From: JABWBR01 sp036741235
GTDB taxonomy: Bacteria > Bacteroidota > Bacteroidia > Chitinophagales > Saprospiraceae
Assembly: GCA_036741235.1 (NCBI GenBank)
Contig: DAINSQ010000055.1
Coordinates: 1-26,967, forward strand
DNA length: 26,967 nt
Direction: 5' to 3'
The notes beneath the pieces were generated by a model. The model was not told the origin of the DNA. It was given only the letters and a program-made list of their open reading frames with translations, and searched no databases. Below, one piece after another: positions 16,193 to 23,981 of this stretch. The translations under genes were made by a program, and so were the position numbers. Positions within the stretch are counted from its first letter, which is position 1; each line of letters opens with the position of its first letter.

Positions 16193-16259
16193 TCATTTGG
16201 AAAGTCGATATATTTAGTATTAATTAAATGATTTTACCATGCGGCGTAATTAAATCCGG

Positions 16260-16853
16260 TCATTCACTCAATTCGCAATTTACATCGGCTACCAGCCACT
16301 TATCGCCTTCTTTGGCCAGCTTGACAACACGCCCCCATATTGCCCCATTTTCATAATCCAGGATCAGGGTGGCAGTGGCCGTTGTCGGCGAGTCAAAAGC
16401 CACCTTGACTTCCGCTTTTTTGTAAAAATCGGTTACATCGTCTTGTGCGCAAAAATAGCGGTCGTGATCAATACACGAGGGCACTTCGTCCATTGGCTCA
16501 TTGGCCCACAATTTTTCGCATTCTGCGTAAAGGGCTTTTTCTTTTTCGATAAATGCCTGCCCGACTGCACCGCTTTTCAAAAATTCATTCAAAAAAGCGT
16601 CGAGTTGCGCCGGCTTTAACTTGAGGTGCTCGCCGGTATTGTCTATAAAATTGAATTTATCGCTGCCAAACGCTTCAGTACGCATAAATGCGTCGTACCA
16701 GTTGAAAAAGCCGCGAACGGCAGCTACCGCCGCTGCAGTATTGGCGGTTGTGTCAAATGCCGCGGTTTCGCCGCCGGCTTCCCCTTGCTTGGGCGTCTGG
16801 CGACAAGCAAGCAACAGTAAAATGAGCAATAACGCTCCCAGGTTTTTTTTCAT
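16260..16853 (-). CDS. small lipoprotein, DUF3828-like
   Basis: This is a 197-residue protein from the ATG at 16853. A signal peptide ends in LLLLAC (Cys17), followed by a Gly/Ala/Thr-rich linker. The mature domain (about 45-197), with an AVRGFFNWYDAF start and a C-terminal WGRVVKLAKEGDKWLVADVNCE strand pattern, resembles DUF3828 periplasmic proteins; this match is by recollection. The 19-residue longer frame from 16910 would destroy the signal peptide and overlap the upstream gene, so it was rejected. It lies 17 bases downstream of the methyltransferase gene on the same strand, so they are probably one transcript, followed by a terminator at 16164-16192. Confidence 0.75.
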   Translation of the reverse strand: MKKNLGALLLILLLLACRQTPKQGEAGGETAAFDTTANTAAAVAAVRGFFNWYDAFMRTEAFGSDKFNFIDNTGEHLKLKPAQLDAFLNEFLKSGAVGQAFIEKEKALYAECEKLWANEPMDEVPSCIDHDRYFCAQDDVTDFYKKAEVKVAFDSPTTATATLILDYENGAIWGRVVKLAKEGDKWLVADVNCELSE

Positions 16854-16870
16854 AAAAATTTGATTTTCAA

Positions 16871-17572
16871 TTAAATAATAGAAGACTCCAATAGTTCTTT
16901 TATCCGCCAAAGCCCCAGGCTCTTATCGGCATACAGCCCGTTCCCTTCCGTGCAACGCTCATTGATCAACGCCAAGGGAGGAGGAAAATGGAAAGGCGCC
17001 AATTCGAAGTTCAACACGCGCCAGTCGCCCGTTACAATATCTTCGTTGTCTGTGCATTCGGGGAAAGTGGTGGCGAGCAAGTAAGTAATGCCGCTGCGCC
17101 GGATGTTGTGCAGCGTTTTGAAAATATCGGCAAAAGAAAAGTGCACCAGACAATCGCGGCACAACATCAAGTCGGCGGCCGGCAATATATCGGCGCTGAT
17201 GTCGAACACGGCGAATTGCCGCTGGGCGGAACCATATCGTTCCTGGTGCGACTGTATCAGTTCGGGGACCAGGGCGGCGCCAATGTACCGCTGCACCGGC
17301 AAATCGAGGCGCTGCATCCAGGAAATATCGCCACAGGGAGCATCCAGAAAAGTGGTTACCCTCCATTCTGCGAGCAAAGCCGGCACAGCAGCCTCAATGG
17401 CGGCAGTCTGGGACCGCTCCGACCCCTGCCCCGATACGGAATCCGCCCCGCTCCAGTGATTGGCGCGAAATATCCATTCAAATGTTTCCCGCATGCTGAA
17501 TTGTTGCCCCGCTTCGGATTGTTTTTCGAAGTAATAGGTATCAAAGGGCAATTGATGGCGGCGTTTCGGCAT
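16871..17572 (-). CDS. class I SAM-dependent methyltransferase
   Basis: This 233-residue cytosolic protein shows a WSGADSVSGQGSERSQT segment (40-56), followed by motif I TFLDAPCGDISWM (74-86) for SAM binding. An acidic strand VFDISADILPAADLMLCRDCLVHFSF (122-147) corresponds to motifs II-IV. This GxxSxSGxGS...DAPCGDxxWM pattern occurs in a family of uncharacterised small-molecule or sugar methyltransferases. The substrate is unknown. The start at 17572 was chosen because the 27 residues from the upstream 17653 do not fit the family and would run into the promoter region of the divergent hexosaminidase gene. Confidence 0.82.
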   Translation of the reverse strand: MPKRRHQLPFDTYYFEKQSEAGQQFSMRETFEWIFRANHWSGADSVSGQGSERSQTAAIEAAVPALLAEWRVTTFLDAPCGDISWMQRLDLPVQRYIGAALVPELIQSHQERYGSAQRQFAVFDISADILPAADLMLCRDCLVHFSFADIFKTLHNIRRSGITYLLATTFPECTDNEDIVTGDWRVLNFELAPFHFPPPLALINERCTEGNGLYADKSLGLWRIKELLESSII

Positions 17573-17665
17573 ATCGAAGGTAATTAGCGGGGGGCCGGGA
17601 TTCTTTGTCCGCGTTGGATGCCCTGCAAGATACAATTTCTTATCTTTCCCCAAAAATTAGATGCC

Positions 17666-20242
17666 ATGATACGCTTACTGGCTTTTGTCGCCATGCTTGG
17701 AATAACGCTTCAAACGTCTGCACAAAAAACGCTTCCTTTTAATGCCGGCGATCTCCACCTGGAATGGGAACTGGTGCAAAATCTATACCAGGGCAAGTCG
17801 CAAACGCTTTCGAAATTGCGATTGCACAATGCGGGCAAAAAAAAGCTGCCGGCTACCGGCTGGGCATTGTACTTTCACCTGGATCGACCGGTGAACCCTG
17901 AGCCCCTGCGGGCCGCAGGTATAGATGCAGAGCGGTTGGGCGGCGACTGGCTGCGGCTAAAACCCGGCGCCGCTTTTGCCGGATTGGCTGCCGGCGCCCG
18001 CCTCGAACTCGAGCTGGTAACCGAAGATTGGCTCATCCACCGCACTGACGCCCCACGGGGTTTTTACCTCGTATTCGACGCCAACCCGGAAAAGGGGTAC
18101 CCAGTCGACAAGTTAACAATCGTTACTCCCACGCGTCCCGAACAGCTCATGCGATCTGCCGACGACAAGATGGCGTCCATAACCCCGGAAAAACTGTACC
18201 GGCAACACGAACACACTCCCAATATTCCCGCCGCCGAGTTGCGCCCCGTTTTCCCCACACCGGTATCGCTGACCGTTCAAGCGGGTACATACGCCGTCGA
18301 CCGCACAACTACCATCAGCGCCGACCCCGAATTTGAAGCCGAGGCCCGCCTCCTGGCACGCCAATGGTTGCAGTGGTTTGGCGCCGAGGCGCGGGTGGTT
18401 CGCTCTTCCGGCGAAGCTCACCGCGGCATATCGCTGCGCAAAAGCGCCGATGTGGTTCATGCAGAAGGTTATCACCTGGCGATAACGCCCGAAAAAGGCA
18501 TTGTGATCAGTGCTTCGGGGCGGGCGGGTATTTTTTACGGCATGCAATCGCTGAAAACCATCCTGCCCCCCGATTTGTGGAAACAAACCGCTTCCTCGGC
18601 GCTATTGCCCTGCCTGGAGGTACGCGATGAACCCCGTTTCGCCTATCGCGGTTTGCACGTTGACGTGGCGCGCAACTTCCAAACCAAAGCCGAAATCCTG
18701 AAATTACTGGATGTAATGGCCTTGTATAAACTCAACAATCTCCATTTTCACTTCAGCGACGACGAGGGCTGGCGCATTGAAATTCCCGGCTTGCCCGAGC
18801 TGACTACTGTTGGCGGCAATCGCGGCCATACCACCAGTGAAAAAGCCTTTTTGCACCCTTCCTACGGCTCCGGGCCAGAGCCGGGCAAGCTCTACGGCTC
18901 GGGATATTACAGCCGACCGGAGTTTGTGGAAATACTGCAATATGCTACGGCCCGCCATATCGAAATCATTCCCGAAATCGAACTACCCGGCCACGCCCGC
19001 GCGGCCATTAAATCAATGGATGCCCGCTACGAGCGACTGATGGCCGAAAACCGCCCGGCGGAGGCCGGCCAATACCTGTTGCGCGACCTCGAAGATCAAT
19101 CGGTTTATAAATCGGTGCAGGGCTACAACGACAATGTCGTTTGCGTTTGCCAGCCGTCTACCCTGGCGTTCATCGATAAAGTAGCCGCCGAATTTGTCGC
19201 CATGTATCGCGAGGCCGGCGCCCCGCTGCGCACCCTCCACCTCGGCGGCGACGAAGTGCCCGGCGGAACCTGGGAGCGGTCGCCCGCCTGCCTGCAATTG
19301 ATGCGTGAAAAAGCAATGAAAGAACCCGCCGACTTGTGGTACTACTTCTGGGCTGCCATGCGCGATATGATGGCCAAACACGGGCTTTATGTTTCCGGAT
19401 GGGAGGAAATCGGCATGCGCAAAACAAAACTCGACGGCCAAACTACTTACCTGCCCAACCCTGATTTTGTAGACGATAACTTCCACGTATATGTGTGGAA
19501 TAATGTGCTGGGCTGGGGCGCCGAAGACCTCGCCTACCGCATGGCAAACGCCGGCTATCAGGTGGTGTTGGCCCCGGTGAGCAACCTGTATTTCGACATG
19601 GCCTACCACAAAGACTGGAATGAACCGGGCTATTATTGGGGCGCTTATACCGATGTGGACAAAGCCTTTTCGTTTGCGCCTTTTGATTATTACAAAACTA
19701 CCCGGGAAGACCGCCTGGGCAATGCGATAGATCCCTCGATTCTCAAAGACAAACAACGCCTTACCGATTATGGCAAAAGTAATATTACAGGCATGCAGGG
19801 ACTGATTTGGTCAGAGACACTACGGGGAGCCGAGAGTATTGAATATATGGTCTTCCCCAAACTGCTGGGCCTTGCCGAGCGCGCCTGGAGCCCGGCGCCA
19901 GACTGGGAAACGGAACAAGATCGCGCTGCCTTTGAGCGCCAATATGCCGCCTCCTGGGGCCATTTTGCCAATCAACTCGGCAAACGGGAATTGCCGCGAC
20001 TCGACTATTACGCCGGCGGCTTACACTATCGCATCCCCACCCCCGGCGCCGTAGTGAAAGATGGTAAACTCCTGGCCAATATTCAATTGCCAGGTTTTGA
20101 TATCCGCTATACTACCGACGGCAGCGAGCCTACTTTACAAAGTCTCCTCTATACCGGCCCGGTAGCCGTGAAAGGCAAGGTTCAACTCCGCGCTTTTGAC
20201 AAGCGGGGCAGAGGAGGAAGGACGGTTGCGGCAGGGGGGTGA
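17666..20242 (+). CDS. beta-N-acetylhexosaminidase (GH20), secreted
   Basis: This 858-residue glycoside hydrolase removes terminal GlcNAc/GalNAc from chitin oligomers, glycans or peptidoglycan fragments. The start at 17666 gives a clean signal peptide ending in TSAQ (1-20). Domains in order are an N-terminal carbohydrate-binding (CHB_HEX) domain (about 30-165); a GH20b domain (about 195-320); the GH20 catalytic barrel (about 325-760) with FAYRGLHVDVARNF (325-338), NNLHFHFSDDEGWRIEIP (357-374) and the catalytic Asp529-Glu530 pair in HLGGDEVPGGTW; and a C-terminal chitobiase-type Ig-like domain with FDIRYTTDGSEPT near the end. All catalytic residues are present. It has no T9SS tail and no lipobox, so it is probably periplasmic. 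The gene is divergent from the methyltransferase. Confidence 0.95.
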   Translation: MIRLLAFVAMLGITLQTSAQKTLPFNAGDLHLEWELVQNLYQGKSQTLSKLRLHNAGKKKLPATGWALYFHLDRPVNPEPLRAAGIDAERLGGDWLRLKPGAAFAGLAAGARLELELVTEDWLIHRTDAPRGFYLVFDANPEKGYPVDKLTIVTPTRPEQLMRSADDKMASITPEKLYRQHEHTPNIPAAELRPVFPTPVSLTVQAGTYAVDRTTTISADPEFEAEARLLARQWLQWFGAEARVVRSSGEAHRGISLRKSADVVHAEGYHLAITPEKGIVISASGRAGIFYGMQSLKTILPPDLWKQTASSALLPCLEVRDEPRFAYRGLHVDVARNFQTKAEILKLLDVMALYKLNNLHFHFSDDEGWRIEIPGLPELTTVGGNRGHTTSEKAFLHPSYGSGPEPGKLYGSGYYSRPEFVEILQYATARHIEIIPEIELPGHARAAIKSMDARYERLMAENRPAEAGQYLLRDLEDQSVYKSVQGYNDNVVCVCQPSTLAFIDKVAAEFVAMYREAGAPLRTLHLGGDEVPGGTWERSPACLQLMREKAMKEPADLWYYFWAAMRDMMAKHGLYVSGWEEIGMRKTKLDGQTTYLPNPDFVDDNFHVYVWNNVLGWGAEDLAYRMANAGYQVVLAPVSNLYFDMAYHKDWNEPGYYWGAYTDVDKAFSFAPFDYYKTTREDRLGNAIDPSILKDKQRLTDYGKSNITGMQGLIWSETLRGAESIEYMVFPKLLGLAERAWSPAPDWETEQDRAAFERQYAASWGHFANQLGKRELPRLDYYAGGLHYRIPTPGAVVKDGKLLANIQLPGFDIRYTTDGSEPTLQSLLYTGPVAVKGKVQLRAFDKRGRGGRTVAAGG

Positions 20243-20287
20243 TTGGCGGTAAGTTACAGGTTTGTTCGGACTGAGGGCAGGGGGCTG

Positions 20288-20749
20288 CTACATTTTCCCC
20301 AATATGCGTTTTTCAAAACAAACACTGTTCTCCACATTGGCGTATTGGCCGTAATTGGGGATAGGCTGGTAGCCATTTTTCACATACAGCGCAATAGCTT
20401 CGGGTTGCCTTTTGCCGGTTTCCAGCATACATTTTTCGTATTGCAACTCGGCGGCCCATTGCTCCAATGCCGACAGTACCCGGGTAGCAATGCCTTTTCC
20501 CCGGTGGGTGGGCCGGGTATACATGCGTTTTACCTCCATAATGCCGGGGGTGTATTCCTTGATCGCCCCACAGCCTACAGCGAGGTTATCGTCATAGGCC
20601 ACAACTGCGTGTTTGATCCTTCCTATTTTATTGAATTGGGCATAAAATTCGTGGTCCTCTCCATCCACTTCCGCGAGGTACGCGTCGAGATATTTGACGA
20701 GCGCAGTGAAATCGGGATCGTCGGAGTTGGTACGCTTAATATGGAGCAT
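20288..20749 (-). CDS. GNAT family N-acetyltransferase
   Basis: This 153-residue cytosolic protein transfers an acetyl group from acetyl-CoA to an amine substrate. Motif A, with MYTRPTHRGKGIATRVLSALEQWA (76-99), contains the R/QxxGxG/A pyrophosphate-binding loop (HRGKGIA). A C-terminal ETGKRQPEAIALYVKNGYQPI (110-130) is the usual motif B. The substrate is unknown. The gene begins 26 bases after the XdhC stop on the same strand, so it is probably a two-gene transcript. Confidence 0.9.
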   Translation of the reverse strand: MLHIKRTNSDDPDFTALVKYLDAYLAEVDGEDHEFYAQFNKIGRIKHAVVAYDDNLAVGCGAIKEYTPGIMEVKRMYTRPTHRGKGIATRVLSALEQWAAELQYEKCMLETGKRQPEAIALYVKNGYQPIPNYGQYANVENSVCFEKRILGKM

Positions 20750-20775
20750 AGGCTTTGCTTTTGCGGGTTGTAATG

Positions 20776-21870
20776 CTACGAGCCGTATATACTTCCCGGG
20801 CGTTCGCGCAGAAAGCCGCCCTGGCGGCCTGCAAAAGCGGCGGTAATCTCGGCGGCAATCGACAAGGCGATAGTTTCAGGAGTAGTAGCCCCAATATCCA
20901 GCCCCGCGGGGTAATGCAAGCGGTGGGCATGGGCGTTTATATCGAGCCCTTCGGCGGTGAGGGCGGCGATCATCTTTCCGGTGCGTTTGCGGGGGCCCAG
21001 CAAAGCGATATAAGGCGCTTGTGTTTGCAGCGCGCTTCGCAGATTGGCCAGGTCGGTGTCGTAATCGTGCGCCATGAGTACGACCGCCGTGCGGAGGTCG
21101 AAGGCTGGCAGGGGCTGTCCCTGCTGGTGCAATACTTCGGCATTGGCGATAAACTCCGGGTTGACTTTTTGCAAATGAGCCACTACCACCGAACGCCAGC
21201 CCAACAGCCGGGTCAAATCGACAAAAGACGCTATATCGTAATTGCCGCCGCACATCACCACCTGAATCGGCGGGGCGAGTAGTTCTACCAACGCATCAAA
21301 CCCCTCGAAACTGCGGTATGCCGAGGCGCCGGCGCTGAGGACAGCTTGTACAGCCTCCGTCAAAACAGCGGCCACAGCATGCGGCAGCGACTGATCGGGG
21401 CGGCCCTCGCCGTCAAAGAGCCAGGTATCGCCAGGTACAATGCCTTCGAGATCGCCGGCAACGCGGGTGATGGTGACCATTACATGGGACTGTCTGCCAC
21501 TACACGCCGCTGCCAGTAAGTTGACGAGGTGCTGCGCTTTTTCAGCTTGCAGGGGCGATATCAATACATCGATGCGGCCATTACAGCCCAGGCCTACCCC
21601 GATGGGTCGATCTTCTTCTTCGCGGGTATCGTAGGTCACTACGTGTGGGCGCGCCTGAAGTATGGCGTGTTTGGCCTTGCGCAGCGCGTCGCCTTCCAAG
21701 CAGCCCCCACTGATGCCGCCCACCCAGCGCCCCGTCTCCGATACGAGCATGCGGGCGCCCATGCGCCGGTACGAAGAGCCTTCTACTTGCACAACGGTAA
21801 GTAAAGCGGCATTTTCGCCATCAGTTTCCATTTGCCGGTAGTTTTCTACTATGGTGGCGATCTCTTTCAT
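20776..21870 (-). CDS. XdhC/CoxI family protein
   Basis: This is a 364-residue protein. The N-terminal XdhC/CoxI domain shows GSSYRRMGARMLV (31-43) and GGISGGCLEGDA (51-62). The Rossmann-like C-terminal domain shows VVMCGGNYDIASFVDL (204-219) and MAHDYDTDLANLRSAL (266-281), then ALLGPRKRTGKM (289-300). The nucleotide-binding turn is CGGNYD where many XdhC proteins have GAGHVA. Known members insert or sulfurate the molybdenum cofactor of xanthine dehydrogenase or CO dehydrogenase-type enzymes. No Mo hydroxylase gene is in this window, so the client must be encoded elsewhere or the protein has another job. The next gene on the strand is a GNAT acetyltransferase. Confidence 0.9.
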   Translation of the reverse strand: MKEIATIVENYRQMETDGENAALLTVVQVEGSSYRRMGARMLVSETGRWVGGISGGCLEGDALRKAKHAILQARPHVVTYDTREEEDRPIGVGLGCNGRIDVLISPLQAEKAQHLVNLLAAACSGRQSHVMVTITRVAGDLEGIVPGDTWLFDGEGRPDQSLPHAVAAVLTEAVQAVLSAGASAYRSFEGFDALVELLAPPIQVVMCGGNYDIASFVDLTRLLGWRSVVVAHLQKVNPEFIANAEVLHQQGQPLPAFDLRTAVVLMAHDYDTDLANLRSALQTQAPYIALLGPRKRTGKMIAALTAEGLDINAHAHRLHYPAGLDIGATTPETIALSIAAEITAAFAGRQGGFLRERPGSIYGS

Positions 21871-21882
21871 CGCGATTGTTAG

Positions 21883-21912
21883 TTGTCGGTTAATAAATAT
21901 GCAATAAATTTA
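21883..21912 (+). promoter_or_regulatory. promoter candidate for the COG3650-like lipoprotein gene
   Basis: TTG (21883-21885) is followed after 19 bases by TAAATTTA (21905-21912), one mismatch from TAnnTTTG. The predicted transcription start is about 20 bases before the ATG at 21940. It fits that start and argues against the in-frame TTG at 21883, which lies inside the promoter. Confidence 0.4.
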
Positions 21913-21939
21913 GGTGCAAAATCCAATATTCGCCAAAAT

Positions 21940-22368
21940 ATGAAACCACCGACTTCATTTTTTTACCTTTTCACTGCCTGTTTGATGATCGTTGCCGCTT
22001 GTAATACCGCGTCAAAAAAACAGCCCGATGCCGGCGTCAAAACGCCCGGGCCTGTCACCAGTTACAATTGTGCCGGCAATGAGCCTTTCTGGAATGTGCG
22101 CATCGACAGCAGCGCGATATTGTTCAATCATATGGATTTGGGCAAAACCTCCTATCCCTATCAGGCGCCTGTTCAGGAAGGCAACATGATCACTTTTGAG
22201 TCAAGCGCAGGCGACAGTAAAATAGTGGTCAAACTCGAAGAAAAAACCTGCTTCGACTCCATGTCGGGGTTTGAAGCGCCCTACACGGTAACCGTGCTCC
22301 GCGACGGCGAGACCTACACCGGTTGCGCCGATTCGAGCCTCAAACCGAGGAAGGGCGGAGAACGCTAA
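21940..22368 (+). CDS. small lipoprotein, COG3650-like
   Basis: This 142-residue lipoprotein has a signal peptide ending in IVAAC (Cys21). The mature part contains YNCAGNEPFWNVRI (42-55), the CxGxEPFW signature of COG3650 proteins, plus two later Cys (in KTCFDSM and TGCADSS) that could form a disulfide. COG3650 proteins are small envelope proteins, often linked to META/heat-shock or lysozyme-inhibitor-like folds; the function is not established. Its last 29 bases overlap, tail to tail, with the gene at 22340-23755 on the other strand. Confidence 0.82.
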   Translation: MKPPTSFFYLFTACLMIVAACNTASKKQPDAGVKTPGPVTSYNCAGNEPFWNVRIDSSAILFNHMDLGKTSYPYQAPVQEGNMITFESSAGDSKIVVKLEEKTCFDSMSGFEAPYTVTVLRDGETYTGCADSSLKPRKGGER

Positions 22369-23755
22369 CGAGCCATTCGCGTTCGGCCAGGGCGCGCATT
22401 CTGCCTACTTCTTCGAGCAGGGCGGCCCGCACTTCGCGTTGGCGCAAATCACTGCGCAGCATTTTTTGCACTATTTTGAGCAAGTTAGCGTAGTTTTCGC
22501 GGTGATAACCCAATCCCGATCGCCTTCTGAGAAAATTCCGAAAACTGTCGAGGTGTGATTCCAGGGCCGCGTATTCGCCCAGTTCATAATAAATGCGCAG
22601 CAGCATACTGCGGGCGTTGAGGTTATAGAGCAGATCCCGGAATTCTACATGCAGCAACAGCTCCATGGCTTTTTCGTAGTCGGGGCGGCGAAAGTAAAAT
22701 ACAGCCCGATTGTAGCGGTAGGCATTATCGCGTTCGCGAGCCGGCAGGCGTTGTTTGTATTCATCGAGGAAGCCGTCGGCCCAATCCCAGGCCTCCTGGG
22801 CTATTGCCAACATCAAAATATTGTTGTAGGTGAATTTGGACAAAACGCCGTCTTCGAGTAAAGCTTCTTTTTCCAGCGCCGCACGATACAGGCCGAACGC
22901 CTCAGCTATCAAACGGCGCTCTCCCCTATTGATGCGACGTATGCAGTGGTTAATGGCCAACAGATAAAGGTCGCGCAATTCGTGAGGCGGGAAATGCTGC
23001 CAGTGCTGGCCGATGAGTTGCACAAGCTGTTGAAAACGAGCATCGTCTTCGGGCGATTGCAGCGCCCGGTAGGCGCAGTGGTATACAGCTATTGCAGGAG
23101 TTAGAACAGTACCCGGATTTTCAATTTGCGTTAATGCCAGTTCACGCAGGGTAAAATCGTAGGCTTGCGAGTTCACGCTTTGATAGGTCAATACCGTGCA
23201 ACTGTGGCGGAGCAAGTCGGCCAGATAGGCATTGGTCAATTCGTCAAGTACATCCTGCAGGTTCATGGGGCCGCTGCGACGCTGCCTGTGATCGTATTCG
23301 TAGCGTTCAAGATGCAGGCGGTACAACTGCCGGTGATAGTCGCCATGACGATGAGGTTGATTGCGAAGGGAATACGTGGCTTGTTCCCATTCTTTTTCAA
23401 ACAACTTATCTGCTTCGCGGCGGCGCAGGGCTCTGCATTGGCGCCAGTTCACTTCAGCATCGTCGTCGCTCCAGTCATCATAGGCCAGAAATTTTTTGAC
23501 AATATTTAATAAAAAATGCATCAACAATCGCAAGAGATCATCATCAAAAGGTTGCCCGGGGAAGATCGCTTCGAAAACCCGACGCCGGTCGAAAGCGTCT
23601 TGCGCCGGACGGCGCCGGGCCCCGTGCAGGTAATCGAATAACCTGCGTACATCGTCGCGCTGGTGAACGATATCAGCATGCACCCATCTCTGCAATTGCC
23701 GCCAATCGCGTTTGGTTAATGTCCCGAGGGTTTGAAGGAGAAGGCTGTCGCGCAT
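22340..23755 (-). CDS. helical-repeat protein of unknown function
   Basis: This 471-residue, Arg-rich and strongly helical protein has no signal peptide or membrane segment. Several segments look like degenerate TPR or HEAT-type helical hairpins, for example RYNRAVFYFRRPDYEKAMELLLH and the following ARSMLLRIYYELGEYAALESHL in the C-terminal third. No enzymatic motif is seen. The start codon is the first ATG of the frame, preceded by an AT-rich spacer (23756-23915) shared with the T9SS protein gene. The 3' end overlaps the lipoprotein gene by 29 bases. I do not recognise a named family; a scaffold or interaction role is only inferred from the repeats. Confidence 0.75.
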   Translation of the reverse strand: MRDSLLLQTLGTLTKRDWRQLQRWVHADIVHQRDDVRRLFDYLHGARRRPAQDAFDRRRVFEAIFPGQPFDDDLLRLLMHFLLNIVKKFLAYDDWSDDDAEVNWRQCRALRRREADKLFEKEWEQATYSLRNQPHRHGDYHRQLYRLHLERYEYDHRQRRSGPMNLQDVLDELTNAYLADLLRHSCTVLTYQSVNSQAYDFTLRELALTQIENPGTVLTPAIAVYHCAYRALQSPEDDARFQQLVQLIGQHWQHFPPHELRDLYLLAINHCIRRINRGERRLIAEAFGLYRAALEKEALLEDGVLSKFTYNNILMLAIAQEAWDWADGFLDEYKQRLPARERDNAYRYNRAVFYFRRPDYEKAMELLLHVEFRDLLYNLNARSMLLRIYYELGEYAALESHLDSFRNFLRRRSGLGYHRENYANLLKIVQKMLRSDLRQREVRAALLEEVGRMRALAEREWLVSVLRPSSV

Positions 23756-23981
23756 GGAGGAATGAATAATGAAAAATGAATTTGGTTTGTATATGATAAA
23801 TTAACAGTTACTTTATTAATGCCCTATAATATTGGTTTTTTGACAAAATCAATTACTTTTTTAATTAACAAATTATAAAAAATGTCTTTGCAACAATGAT
23901 GATTGCATCGCACCTTTGGAAAAAATACTTGAAATGTCAGATGCGACCCGCTACGAAATGCTGGAAATCAAATGTTCCGAA

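Noticed and set aside
15804..16217. A plus-strand frame of 137 codons across 15995-16217
   Set aside because: It begins antisense to the lipoprotein signal-peptide region, reads through a probable terminator, and has no recognisable domain.
19013..19756. A 247-codon minus-strand frame inside the hexosaminidase gene
   Set aside because: It is antisense to the catalytic domain of a clear GH20 enzyme and matches no family.
20243..20773. A 176-codon plus-strand frame after the hexosaminidase
   Set aside because: It is antisense to the GNAT gene, which has clear motif A; it starts without a plausible initiation site.
23756..23981. A promoter for the T9SS gene in the AT-rich spacer
   Set aside because: TTGACA-like and TATAAT-like words are present but badly spaced, and no TAnnTTTG with a proper -33 was found, so no site is called.
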